From the NCBI RefSeq assembly GCF_018263855.1, contig NZ_CP073318.1, positions 3,782,001 to 3,846,000 on the forward strand: a DNA stretch of 64,000 nucleotides. The letters run 5' to 3'. Numbering within the stretch: position 1 is the stretch's first letter; each line of letters begins with the position of its first letter. Both the position numbers and the translations under genes were made by a program. The notes under the pieces were generated by a model, which was not told where the DNA came from, did no database searches, and saw only the letters and a program-made list of their open reading frames with translations. The stretch comes from Kutzneria sp. CA-103260. GTDB lineage: Bacteria > Actinomycetota > Actinomycetes > Mycobacteriales > Pseudonocardiaceae. Of this stretch, positions 29,461 through 37,868 are shown piece after piece.

Positions 29461-29474
29461 GTCAACCTGTTGAC
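29461..29474. promoter_or_regulatory. Inverted repeat, possible second regulator site
   Basis: GTCAACCTGTTGAC, two six-base arms around CT, halfway between the GH27 and GH54 genes. It resembles a regulator site, perhaps for the neighbouring atypical LacI protein, but has only one copy and could be chance. Confidence 0.3.
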
Positions 29475-29727
29475 ACCGCCGACAGCCAGGTCCCAGCATC
29501 GGGGAGCGGTTGCGACCGAGCGGTCGCGGACCGTGAGGAACCCGCTCACTCGCCCAAGGACGTGCGAACGTGACCAGACACCGGCCCATCAGGGATGCCG
29601 GACGGCGCCGCCGGCCGGCTCCCGGCAGCGGATGCGCCGGTCCGCCACCGGTCGGCGACAACGCGGCGAAATCCCCCTGACGCCAGCGCGACACCCCTGC
29701 GCTCCCCGCTACCGGCAGCCGTCGAAT

Positions 29728-29739
29728 GTTAGCGCTAAC
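29728..29739. promoter_or_regulatory. LacI-type operator upstream of GH54 gene
   Basis: Perfect GTTAGCGCTAAC within the 14-bp palindrome TGTTAGCGCTAACA (29727-29740), 79 bases before the GH54 start. Together with 29205-29216 it places both arabinosidase-type genes in the arabinose regulon. Confidence 0.85.
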
Positions 29740-29818
29740 ACTCTCGTGCGCCCCTCGACGCGGAGCAGGCGAGCATCGTCGCCGCTGGCACCAACGCAGT
29801 ACGGAAGGGAGCACATTC

Positions 29819-30880
29819 GTGCGGAAGTCAGCAAGCGCGAGCCGGCTGGCCGTGATATCCGCGGCCGTCGGACTCGCCCTCACCGGTGTCGGTCTGGTGG
29901 GCACGCAGACCGCGTCCGCGGCTACCAACGGCCCCTGCGACATCTACGCCGCCGGCGGCACACCCTGCGTCGCCGCGCACAGCACCACCCGGGCCCTGTA
30001 CGCCGGCTACAACGGCCCGCTGTACCAGGTGCGGCGCAGCTCCGACAGCCACACCACCAACATCGGCGTCCTGTCGGCCGGCGGCTACGCGAACGCCGCG
30101 ACGCAGGATTCCTTCTGCGCCAACACATCGTGCGTGATCACGGTGATCTACGACCAGTCCGGCCGGGGCAACAACCTCACCCAGGCCCCGCCCGGCGGCT
30201 TCCAGGGCCCGGCGGCCGGCGGCTACGACAACCTCGCCAACGCGACCGCCGCGCCGACCACCGTCGGCGGACACAAGGCCTACGGCGTCTACGTGGCGGC
30301 CGGCACCGGTTACCGGAACAACCACACCTCGGGCATCGCGACCGGCGACCAGTCCGAGGGCATGTACGCGATCTTCGACGGCACGCACTACAACGGCGGC
30401 TGCTGCTTCGACTACGGCAACGCCGAGACCGACTCCCACGATGACGGCAACGGCACTATGGAGGCCATCTACTTCGGCAACATCAAGGTCTGGGGCTACG
30501 GTGCCGGCAACGGCCCGTGGGTGATGGCCGACCTGGAGAACGGCCTGTTCTCCGGCGTGAACCAGCACTACAACGCGGGCGACCCCACCGTGAACTACCG
30601 CTACCTGACGGCGATGGTCAAGGGCGGCCAGAACCGGTGGGCCATCCGGGGCGCCAACGCCCAGTCCGGCGGCGTGTCCACGTTCTACAACGGCAAGCGC
30701 CCCAACGTCTCCGGCTACAACCCCATGCGCAAGCAGGGCGCCATCATCCTCGGCATCGGCGGCGACAACAGCAACGGCTCCGCCGGCACCTTCTACGAAG
30801 GCGTGATGACGTCCGGCTATCCGTCCGACAGCACCGAGAACGCCGTGCAGGCCAACATCACTGCCGCCGGCTACCGCTGA
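29819..30880 (+). CDS. Secreted GH54 alpha-L-arabinofuranosidase (catalytic domain only)
   Basis: A 353-residue exported enzyme closely resembling the catalytic domain of Aspergillus AbfB: GPCDIYAAGGTPCVAAHSTT at the mature start, then QAPPGGFQGP and GMYAIFDGTHYN. Against the published A. kawachii numbering, the nucleophile (Glu221) corresponds to Glu240 in ADLENGLFSG, the acid/base (Asp297) to Asp316 in GIGGDNSNG, and the vicinal disulfide Cys176-177 to Cys195-196: a constant offset of 19. It would remove arabinofuranosyl side chains from arabinan, arabinoxylan or arabinogalactan. The arabinose-binding CBM42 of the fungal enzyme is absent. Start GTG 29819 has GGGAG seven bases upstream. A terminator follows. 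Confidence 0.93.
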   Translation: MRKSASASRLAVISAAVGLALTGVGLVGTQTASAATNGPCDIYAAGGTPCVAAHSTTRALYAGYNGPLYQVRRSSDSHTTNIGVLSAGGYANAATQDSFCANTSCVITVIYDQSGRGNNLTQAPPGGFQGPAAGGYDNLANATAAPTTVGGHKAYGVYVAAGTGYRNNHTSGIATGDQSEGMYAIFDGTHYNGGCCFDYGNAETDSHDDGNGTMEAIYFGNIKVWGYGAGNGPWVMADLENGLFSGVNQHYNAGDPTVNYRYLTAMVKGGQNRWAIRGANAQSGGVSTFYNGKRPNVSGYNPMRKQGAIILGIGGDNSNGSAGTFYEGVMTSGYPSDSTENAVQANITAAGYR

Positions 30881-30887
30881 CCGAACC

Positions 30888-30928
30888 CGGCACGGCCGCC
30901 GTCCTCCCCGCCGACGGTGGCCGTGCCG
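30888..30928 (+). terminator. Strong hairpin terminator after GH54 gene
   Basis: CGGCACGGCCGCCGTC (30888-30903) pairs with GACGGTGGCCGTGCCG (30913-30928) over 16 positions with one G-T wobble and a nine-base loop, seven bases past the stop codon. Confidence 0.8.
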
Positions 30929-31115
30929 CGTAGCGCGGCCTCCTGGTGCAGGGCCCGCTCGCAGCACACACGATGGTGTCGAGCGGCTGTGGCCGACCGG
31001 CCAGTGCTGGGTCCGGCGGCACCCGACCATCGGCCGCATTCGCGGGTCGACGGCCGTCGGCCGCCGCAGGTCCGGTTACTTTGCGTTCGGGTCCGTACGA
31101 CGCGAAGGAGCCGGC

Positions 31116-32729
31116 ATGGCGATACCTGGGGGCGACGCGAGCAGGTTCTACCCGTCCGCCGGCTTCTTCCTGGCGCTGGCGGTGTTCGCCGGTGTGGTGG
31201 CGATCCAGTTGTCGCTCGTGCGTGATCTTGCCGACGCGGTCGTCTGTGCGGTGCTCGTGCTGCCGGTCTTCGACACCAGCCTGTTCCTGTTCCTCCGCCT
31301 GCGGGTTCTCACGGCACCGCTCGCGGACCGGTCGGCCGGCGCGCCGACCCCGGTGACGCTGCCGAAGATCACCTTCGTCCTGCCGTCCTACCGGGAACCG
31401 TTCGACGTGAAGACGATGACGCTCGACTCCGTGCTCGCGGTGCGGTACCCGGGACCGGTCGAGATCATCTCGGTGGACAACTCGCCCGACCCGGACACGG
31501 CGGACCAGCGGCGCTGGCGCGACCATGTGGCCGCGCGGGGCGTCGTGTTCCTGCACAACGGGGATCCCGCCGCGTCGAAACCCGGCAACCTGGACCTCGC
31601 CCTGAGCCGGGCCACCGGCGAGTTCGTGGTCTTCGTGGACGTCGACTCGACCCTGCCGGCCGATCCCGGCTGGCTGTTCACCGCGCTGCGCGACTTCGCT
31701 GCCGAGCCCGGCCTCGGCTACGTCCAGTTCCACGTGGTCCCGACCAACGGGCACTTCAACCAGCTCACCGAGGGCACGGCGCGGTACCTGCACCTGCACA
31801 ACGCCGTCGAGGTGGTCGCCGGCCAGGGCGGGTTCGCGATGTTCAAGGGGCACAACGCCATCTGGCGGCGGACGGCGCTGGACGCGATCGGCAGCTGGCG
31901 CGAGCAGTTGGACGGCCGGATAATCCTCGCCGAGGACTTCGTCAAGGCGCTGCACGCGTACCGACTCGGCTACCACGGGCGGATCTCGTGGCTGGCCACC
32001 GGGGAATGGATTCCCAGCTCGCTAGCAGCGTTCACGTCGATGTGGCAGCGGTGGATCTACGGCACGATCCAGGCGGTGGCCAAACAGCGCCCGTCCGCGT
32101 TGCTGCGCTCCCCCGAGTTCGGCCCCTTTGACAAGATCGAGATCCTGCGGCGGGTCAAGTTCGGCACTTTTGTCGTGCCATACCTGGCTTTCGTCGCGGC
32201 GGCGCTCTTTCCGAGCGCCGTGCTGATCCCGTACCTGCTCCTGTTCGCCGGCACGCTGCTGGCCGGGCTGGTGGCCGGCGCCCGCGTCGACGCGTCGTTC
32301 GGGCGGCGGTCCCGCGGCGGCACGCCGTTGCGGACGCACGCGGTGGCGGCGATGGCCGAGCTGTACGTCAACATGATCGGCTGCTTCACCCAGCTCAGGT
32401 ACATCGGGCACCGGCTGCGCCGCCGAGCCCCCGGCGCGTCGTGGACGTTGACGCACAAGGGAACCCAGCGCCGCCTCGGCTTCACCGACGCGCTGCGGCG
32501 CAACGGCGCCGTCTACGCGAGCCAGGGGGCGCTCGCCGCGATCGCCGCCGTGCTGCTGATCACCGACTCGACCGGCCCGGTCGTGGTTTTCCTGCGCGCG
32601 GCCGCGCTGCTGCACTTCGTCGCCATCCTGCTCATGCCGGCCTGTCTCGGTCGCACCACCCGCGCCGAGGACAACCACGCCGGCGACGCGACCATCGACC
32701 CGCGACTGGAGTTGACCGATGTTGCCTGA
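31116..32729 (+). CDS. Membrane glycosyltransferase, family GT2 (processive-type motifs)
   Basis: A 537-residue inner-membrane glycosyltransferase. Two N-terminal membrane segments (about residues 10-60) precede a cytoplasmic GT-A domain: FVLPSYREPFDV, SVDNSPDPD, VFVDVDSTL (the DxD that binds metal and nucleotide-sugar), LAEDFVKAL (catalytic Asp) and MWQRWIYGT, a Q..RW motif usual in processive beta-glycan synthases. Further membrane segments follow around 340-390 and 460-510. It could polymerise or transfer sugars to a lipid or extracellular glycan; the substrate is unknown. ATG 31116 has AAGGAG about six bases upstream. The next gene overlaps its end by eleven bases. Confidence 0.87.
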   Translation: MAIPGGDASRFYPSAGFFLALAVFAGVVAIQLSLVRDLADAVVCAVLVLPVFDTSLFLFLRLRVLTAPLADRSAGAPTPVTLPKITFVLPSYREPFDVKTMTLDSVLAVRYPGPVEIISVDNSPDPDTADQRRWRDHVAARGVVFLHNGDPAASKPGNLDLALSRATGEFVVFVDVDSTLPADPGWLFTALRDFAAEPGLGYVQFHVVPTNGHFNQLTEGTARYLHLHNAVEVVAGQGGFAMFKGHNAIWRRTALDAIGSWREQLDGRIILAEDFVKALHAYRLGYHGRISWLATGEWIPSSLAAFTSMWQRWIYGTIQAVAKQRPSALLRSPEFGPFDKIEILRRVKFGTFVVPYLAFVAAALFPSAVLIPYLLLFAGTLLAGLVAGARVDASFGRRSRGGTPLRTHAVAAMAELYVNMIGCFTQLRYIGHRLRRRAPGASWTLTHKGTQRRLGFTDALRRNGAVYASQGALAAIAAVLLITDSTGPVVVFLRAAALLHFVAILLMPACLGRTTRAEDNHAGDATIDPRLELTDVA

Positions 32730-33501
32730 CACGACCACGATGGCCGAGACGTACGAGCGCGACGGCCTGCTCCCGGACGCCTACGACCTCGCCGACCCGA
32801 GCGTGGTGCCCGATCTGCGCGCGGACATTCCCCTGTACCGCATGGAGATCGCGCGGATGCGGGCGCAGAAACTGTTCCGGGTGCCGTATCTGCTGACGCA
32901 GTCCATCATCACGGCCGCGCACGACCCGGCGATCCTGGCCACCGTGCGGTCCGTCCTCGGCACCGACGAGTTGGTGATGTGGGGCGCGAACCTCCAGGTC
33001 GGCACGCCCAACGAGGCCAGCCTGTGGCACACCGACATCGAGAGCTGGCTGTGGCCGACGGTCACCGTCGTGGTCGGCCTGAGCGGCTGCCGACCGGAGA
33101 ACTCCACGATCTGTGTGCCCGGCTCGCACCGCCTGCCGGTGCAGCCGTGGGCGATCGCCGACAACTCCGACGCGGACGCGGTGCTGCGCGCGGCGCAGTC
33201 CCTGGATCCACGCTGCGACACCATCTCCGACTTCGCCGGGTTCGCCGACAACCGGTTCTACGTCTTCAACGCCAAGTGCTGGCACACCGGCCGGGAGGGC
33301 ACGTCGGCCGGCCGCGAGCTGCTGTTCCTGCACTACGACAAGGCGTCGAATCCGCGCATCCCCTACATGGACGACTACGAGGACCGGACGTGGTTCGACT
33401 TTCCCGCCAGCTGGCTGACGGTGGCCGGACCGACCCGGTTCGCCGTCAACCGGGAGCTCTACTCCGTGGCGGACAAGGAATATCGGGGCGTGATCCGCTG
33501 A
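32719..33501 (+). CDS. Phytanoyl-CoA dioxygenase-family Fe(II)/2-oxoglutarate oxygenase
   Basis: A 260-residue PhyH-family protein. The iron triad is visible as His104 and Asp106 in WHTDIESW and His189 in KCWHTGREG; an Arg in the following residues (192 or 199) would hold 2-oxoglutarate. Such enzymes hydroxylate or otherwise oxidise small molecules in secondary metabolism. It begins inside the last codons of the glycosyltransferase gene (eleven-base overlap, GGAG seven bases upstream), so both are co-translated. An alternative ATG is 32740. The substrate cannot be read from the sequence. Confidence 0.85.
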   Translation: MLPDTTTMAETYERDGLLPDAYDLADPSVVPDLRADIPLYRMEIARMRAQKLFRVPYLLTQSIITAAHDPAILATVRSVLGTDELVMWGANLQVGTPNEASLWHTDIESWLWPTVTVVVGLSGCRPENSTICVPGSHRLPVQPWAIADNSDADAVLRAAQSLDPRCDTISDFAGFADNRFYVFNAKCWHTGREGTSAGRELLFLHYDKASNPRIPYMDDYEDRTWFDFPASWLTVAGPTRFAVNRELYSVADKEYRGVIR

Positions 33502-33539
33502 CCGCGGCCGACTGGCATCACGGCGACGGCCCGCTGCGC

Positions 33540-35246
33540 ATGCTGGCCCGGCTGTACCGGCCGGACCGCAGCCGGCTGGTCGCCGGCGTGTTCCTGTTCG
33601 CTGTCAAGCACTCCCCGAACTGGCTGCTGCCGCTGGTCACCGCCGAGATCGTCGACACGGTCGTGCGGCACGATCCGATCGCACACCTGTGGCAGGCCGC
33701 CGGGCTGGTCACGTTGATGCTGGCGCTGAACCCGCCGGTGCACCTGCTGTACGTGCGTTGCGTCTACGGCAGCGCACGTCGGGCCAGCACGGCGCTGCGT
33801 TCCGCGCTGTGCCAACGGATCCAGACCCTCTCGGTCAACCACTCGCAGGCCAGCGCGAGCGTGCTGCAGACGAAAGTGCTACGGGACGTCGAAGCGGTCG
33901 AGGAGATGGTGCAGCAGACCGCGGACAACGGCCTCGGCGCGATCACAGTCCTGGTCGGCGGCCTGGTCGTGATCGGCTTGCGCAGCCCGGAATTCGTCCC
34001 GGTGGTCATGGTCGTCGTGCCGTTGGCGGGGCTGCTGGTGTTGCGGCTGCGGGAAAGGATGCGTCAGCACAACGAGGAGTACCGGCGTGAGGTGGAGAAC
34101 CTGTCCGAGCGGGTGGCGGAGATGACCCACCTGCTGCCGATCACCCGCGCGCACGGTCTCGAACGCACCGCGCTGCGGCGGATGGACGGTGTCCTACAAA
34201 GGGTGCTGTCGGCCGGGCTACGGCTGGACCGACTCAACGGCCGCTTCGGCGCGTTCGCGTGGGTGCTGCTCAACACGCTGGGCGTGGTGTTCCTCGCCGG
34301 CGCGGCGCTGGTCGCCTACTACCGGCTGCTGCCGGTCACGGCCGGCGACGTCGTCCTGCTGAGCACGTTCGTCACGCTGCTCACCGCCAACATGACCGGG
34401 CTGCTCACGCTGGTGCCGGTGATCAGCCGGGGCCTGGAGTCGGTGCGGTCCATCGGCGAGGTGCTTCAGGCCACCGAGCTGGAGCCGAACGAGGGGCGGC
34501 GGCCGGTGCGGGCAGTGGCGGGGGCCGTCGAGTTCCGGCGCGTCGACTTCGCCCACCACCGCAACGGGCCGCGCGCGGTGCGGGACTTCAGCCTGGCCGT
34601 GTCGCCCGGGGAGACGGTCGCCATCGTCGGCCCGTCCGGCGCCGGCAAGTCCACGCTGCTCAAGCTGGTGCTCGGGCTGATCCGGCCGACCGGCGGCCAG
34701 CTACTGCTCGACGGCGTCGATGTGGAGACCCTCGACCTGCGCAGCTATCGCCGGTTCGTGTCGTTCGTGCCGCAGGATCCGGTGCTCTTCGATGGCTCGG
34801 TGCGGGACAACGTGGTCTACGGCCTGGACAATGTCGACGACGATCGGCTGCGGGCGGCGCTGCGTGACGCGTACGCGCTGGAGTTCGTCGACCGGCTGCC
34901 GCACGGCGTCGACACCTTCGTCGGCGAGCACGGCACGCGGCTGTCCGGCGGCCAGAAGCAGCGGCTGGCCATCGCCCGGGCCCTGATCCGCGATCCCAGC
35001 GTCCTGGTGCTCGACGAGGCCACGTCCGCATTGGACTCCCGGGCCGAGGGGCTTGTCCAGGAGGCGCTGGGCCGGCTGGCCCACGGACGTACGACGTTCG
35101 TGGTCGCGCATCGGCTGTCCACCGTTCGCGACGCCGACCGGATCGTGGTCATGTGCGACGGCCGGATCGAGGAGATCGGCACCCACCACGACCTGCTGAG
35201 CCTCGGCGGCACGTACACCCGACTCCAGGACGCACAACTGGCCTGA
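33540..35246 (+). CDS. ABC exporter half-transporter (fused membrane and ATPase domains)
   Basis: A 568-residue exporter: six membrane segments in the first 300 residues, then an ABC domain with Walker A GPSGAGKST, Q-loop FVPQDPVLFD, signature LSGGQKQRL and Walker B VLVLDEATSALD. It would work as a homodimer exporting a lipid, peptide or small molecule. ATG 33540 is used, but the frame is open back to a CTG at 33498 overlapping the previous stop, and no good ribosome site is seen before 33540, so the start is uncertain. It is third in the GT2-PhyH-ABC operon. Confidence 0.88.
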   Translation: MLARLYRPDRSRLVAGVFLFAVKHSPNWLLPLVTAEIVDTVVRHDPIAHLWQAAGLVTLMLALNPPVHLLYVRCVYGSARRASTALRSALCQRIQTLSVNHSQASASVLQTKVLRDVEAVEEMVQQTADNGLGAITVLVGGLVVIGLRSPEFVPVVMVVVPLAGLLVLRLRERMRQHNEEYRREVENLSERVAEMTHLLPITRAHGLERTALRRMDGVLQRVLSAGLRLDRLNGRFGAFAWVLLNTLGVVFLAGAALVAYYRLLPVTAGDVVLLSTFVTLLTANMTGLLTLVPVISRGLESVRSIGEVLQATELEPNEGRRPVRAVAGAVEFRRVDFAHHRNGPRAVRDFSLAVSPGETVAIVGPSGAGKSTLLKLVLGLIRPTGGQLLLDGVDVETLDLRSYRRFVSFVPQDPVLFDGSVRDNVVYGLDNVDDDRLRAALRDAYALEFVDRLPHGVDTFVGEHGTRLSGGQKQRLAIARALIRDPSVLVLDEATSALDSRAEGLVQEALGRLAHGRTTFVVAHRLSTVRDADRIVVMCDGRIEEIGTHHDLLSLGGTYTRLQDAQLA

Positions 35247-35255
35247 CGATTGACC

Positions 35256-35290
35256 GAGCCGGATCTCAGTCCACAGTGGAGGATCGGCTC
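35256..35290. terminator. Hairpin between convergent ABC exporter and P450 genes
   Basis: GAGCCGGATC (35256-35265) pairs with GATCGGCTC (35282-35290) with one bulged base; inside it CCAC/GTGG pair further. It lies between the exporter stop (35246) and the P450 stop (35304), so it could end transcription from both sides. Confidence 0.6.
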
Positions 35291-35303
35291 ATTCACCCTG
35301 TCC

Positions 35304-36512
35304 TCAGCTGACCGGGCCCCAGCTGACCGGCACGCTGACCAGTCCGCCGCTGACCACGTTCAACCGCGGTGTGAGCTGTTCCGTCGGCACCGCCAGCCGT
35401 AGGTCGGGCAGCCGGTCGGCCAGGCAGCGCAGCACCGCGGTCAGCTCAAGTCGGGCCAGTGCCGCGCCGACGCAGTGGTGCGGGCCGTGGCTGAAGATCA
35501 GGTGCGGCGTGTCCGTCCGGTCGATGTCCAGCCGGCCGAGATCGTCGTCGCCGGCATTGGTGTACGACAGCGCGCGGAAGGAGATCATCAGTGTGCTGCC
35601 GGCCGGAATCACCGTCCCGGCCACGGTCAGGTCGGCGGTGGTGAACCGGACGGTGCCGACGTCGCCGGCGGTCGGCGGATAGAGCCGGAGGATCTCCTCG
35701 ACGGCCGCCGGCACCAGTGCCGGATCGGCGGTCAGCCGGGCGAACTGGCCGGGATGCGTGAGCAGGCCGACCGTGCCGTACTCGATGACCACCGCCGTGG
35801 TCTCGTGGCCGGCGACCATCATCGTGGCCGCCAAGGCGATCACCTGTTGTTCGGTCAGGGTCGGATCGGCGTCGAGCGCCGCGCCGAGATCGGACAGCAG
35901 GTCCTCCCCCGGCTCGACTTTCTTGGCTGCCAGCAAGGAACCCAGGTGCTCCCGCAACGCATGCCAGTCCCGCCACGCCCGGTCGGCGTCGCCCTCGTCC
36001 GACGACATCAACGCCGAGTCGGTCCACCTGCACAGCTGCGACGCGTCGTCACGCGGCACCCCGAGCAGGTCGCAGATGACCAGCGCCGGCAGCACGGAGG
36101 AGAGGTGGGCCCGCAGGTCGGCGGGCGGCCCGGCGGCAATCATCTCGTCGACCAGATCGGCCGCCATGCGGTCGATCCGGGTCCGCAGCCGCGCCAGCCG
36201 GCGGGCGCTGAACGCGGGCGTCACCAGCCGGCGCAGCTTCGCGTGTTCCGGTCCGTCCAGCGCGAACAGCGACTGGGTCACCAGCGGCGACAGGCCGTAC
36301 CGGGACTGGCCGGCGGCGCCGGGCGGCGCGACCACCACCGAGGGGTCGGTGAGCAGCCGGCGCGCGTCCTCGATCCGGGTCACCAGCCACATCGGCCGGC
36401 CGGACCGCTTGCGCACCCGGACCACCGGACGCTCGTGCAGGGCAAGGAATTCCGGAGACGGCGCCGCACCGTACGGACGGGGCATCGGCACCGCGGGCAG
36501 CTCGGCACTCAT
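35304..36512 (-). CDS. Cytochrome P450 (divergent from the diterpene operon)
   Basis: A 402-residue soluble bacterial P450. I-helix MVAGHETTA, ExxR in EEILRLYP, heme-ligand loop FSHGPHHCVGAALARLE with the cysteine thiolate. All core motifs are intact, so it should be active with partner ferredoxin and reductase, neither of which is encoded in the window. Start ATG 36512 (an upstream GTG at 36524 is possible). It is divergent from the P450 at 36632 with 119 bases between starts, and convergent with the ABC exporter. It could belong to either the GT2 locus or the diterpenoid locus. Confidence 0.92.
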   Translation of the reverse strand: MSAELPAVPMPRPYGAAPSPEFLALHERPVVRVRKRSGRPMWLVTRIEDARRLLTDPSVVVAPPGAAGQSRYGLSPLVTQSLFALDGPEHAKLRRLVTPAFSARRLARLRTRIDRMAADLVDEMIAAGPPADLRAHLSSVLPALVICDLLGVPRDDASQLCRWTDSALMSSDEGDADRAWRDWHALREHLGSLLAAKKVEPGEDLLSDLGAALDADPTLTEQQVIALAATMMVAGHETTAVVIEYGTVGLLTHPGQFARLTADPALVPAAVEEILRLYPPTAGDVGTVRFTTADLTVAGTVIPAGSTLMISFRALSYTNAGDDDLGRLDIDRTDTPHLIFSHGPHHCVGAALARLELTAVLRCLADRLPDLRLAVPTEQLTPRLNVVSGGLVSVPVSWGPVS

Positions 36513-36631
36513 CCGCGTGTCCACCGTCCCAGACTGACACAGCGGACGGCCGTCGCGCCGAGACGTAGACCTTCGGCCACAGCGGCGAATCGCGCGGTCC
36601 CGGACCACATCTTCGGCGATAGCGTCGCCCC

Positions 36632-37858
36632 ATGACGGTTGCTGACACCGCACGGGATGTCGTCGCCGCACTGCTGACCGAACAGGGGCAGGAGAATCCC
36701 TATCCGCACTACGCACGGCTGCGGGAGATCGCGCCGGTCTACTACAGCGAGGCGTTCGGCAACTGGCTGGTGACCCGGCACGACGACTGCGAGAGCGTGC
36801 TCGTGTCCCCGCACATCGGCAAGGCGGACGCGAAGTGGGCCGACACCGCGATACCCAACTGGCGGGACCGGCCGACCTCGCGCTACCTGTTCGCGTCGAT
36901 GCTGCGGCTCAACGCCCCCGACCACACCAGGGTGCGCGGCCTGGTCAACCACGTGTTCAGCGAACGGCACGTCGCGTCGCTGCGGCCGACCATCGAGTCC
37001 ATTGTGGACCGGGTGCTGGCCGGACTCGCCGACGCCGGCCGCGACGGCTCGGCGGTCGACTTCCAGGAGGTCGTCTCCTATCCGATGACCGTGTCCATCA
37101 TGGGGCACATGGTCGGCGCGGCCGAGGCGGACCACGAGAAGTTCCGGCACTGGACCGGCCGGATCGCCCGCATCCTCGACCCCGACATGACCCCGGCCGA
37201 TCTCGTGGCCGCCGACACCGCCACGGTGGAGATCCAGGACTACTTCGCCCACCTGATCAAGGCGCGGACCGAGCAGCCGCGCGACGACATCGCGTCGATG
37301 CTCATCGCCGTCCGCGCCCAGGACGGTGACCGGCTCACCCTGGACGAGATGCAGGCCACCCTCTCCCTGCTCTTCCTGGCCGGGCTGGACACCTCGGCGC
37401 TGACCGTCGGCACCGGCGTCGCGGCCCTGCTCGACCACCCGGACCAGCTGGCCGTGCTGCGGGCCGAGCCGGATCTCACCACGGTCACCGACGAGGTGAT
37501 CCGCTGGGACACCGCGGCCCAGGTCGCGCACCGAAGAGTGTTGCGCGACACCGAGATCGGCGGGGTGCCGCTGCCCGAGGGGGCCACCATCAGCGTGGTG
37601 CTCGGCTCGGCCAACCGGGATCCCGCCCGGTTCGAGGACGCCGACACGTTCGACATCGCCCGCGTCCGCCCGCGCACCCTGGGCTTCGGCGCGGGCCCCC
37701 ACTTCTGCATCGGCTCCGCCGTCTCGCGGCTGGAGGGCTCGGTGGTGTTCCCCCGGCTCGCCCAGCGCTTCCCCCGGCTGGCGAAGGCGGGCAAGCCCGT
37801 CCGCCGGGACACGCTCGCGATCCGCGGCTACCACCACCTGCCAGTGTCGATCACCTAG
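36632..37858 (+). CDS. Cytochrome P450, coupled to class II diterpene cyclase
   Basis: A 408-residue soluble P450 with I-helix LAGLDTSA, ExxR in DEVIRWD and heme loop FGAGPHFCIGSAVSRLE. It is followed after ten bases by the class II cyclase gene, whose AGGAGG lies at this gene's stop codon, so the two are tightly coupled. It is likely to hydroxylate or further oxidise the cyclised diterpene skeleton (inference). It is not one of the five similar P450s of the tandem array; its N-terminus (QGQENPYPHYARLREIAPVYY) is clearly different. Confidence 0.93.
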   Translation: MTVADTARDVVAALLTEQGQENPYPHYARLREIAPVYYSEAFGNWLVTRHDDCESVLVSPHIGKADAKWADTAIPNWRDRPTSRYLFASMLRLNAPDHTRVRGLVNHVFSERHVASLRPTIESIVDRVLAGLADAGRDGSAVDFQEVVSYPMTVSIMGHMVGAAEADHEKFRHWTGRIARILDPDMTPADLVAADTATVEIQDYFAHLIKARTEQPRDDIASMLIAVRAQDGDRLTLDEMQATLSLLFLAGLDTSALTVGTGVAALLDHPDQLAVLRAEPDLTTVTDEVIRWDTAAQVAHRRVLRDTEIGGVPLPEGATISVVLGSANRDPARFEDADTFDIARVRPRTLGFGAGPHFCIGSAVSRLEGSVVFPRLAQRFPRLAKAGKPVRRDTLAIRGYHHLPVSIT

Positions 37859-37868
37859 GAGGGCCCCG

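Larger units (their letters stand above)
29186..29818. other. Divergent regulatory region between GH27 and GH54 genes
   Basis: A 633-base stretch with no supported gene. It carries two perfect arabinose-type operators, one close to each start (29205-29216 and 29728-29739), and a separate inverted repeat GTCAACCTGTTGAC (29461-29474) near the middle that could bind another regulator. Two divergent promoters are expected. Confidence 0.7.

Noticed and set aside
32979..33539. A much longer ABC exporter starting inside the PhyH gene
   Set aside because: The extra N-terminal part is Arg/Pro/Gly-rich frame noise overlapping a well-supported gene; exporter similarity starts near 33540.
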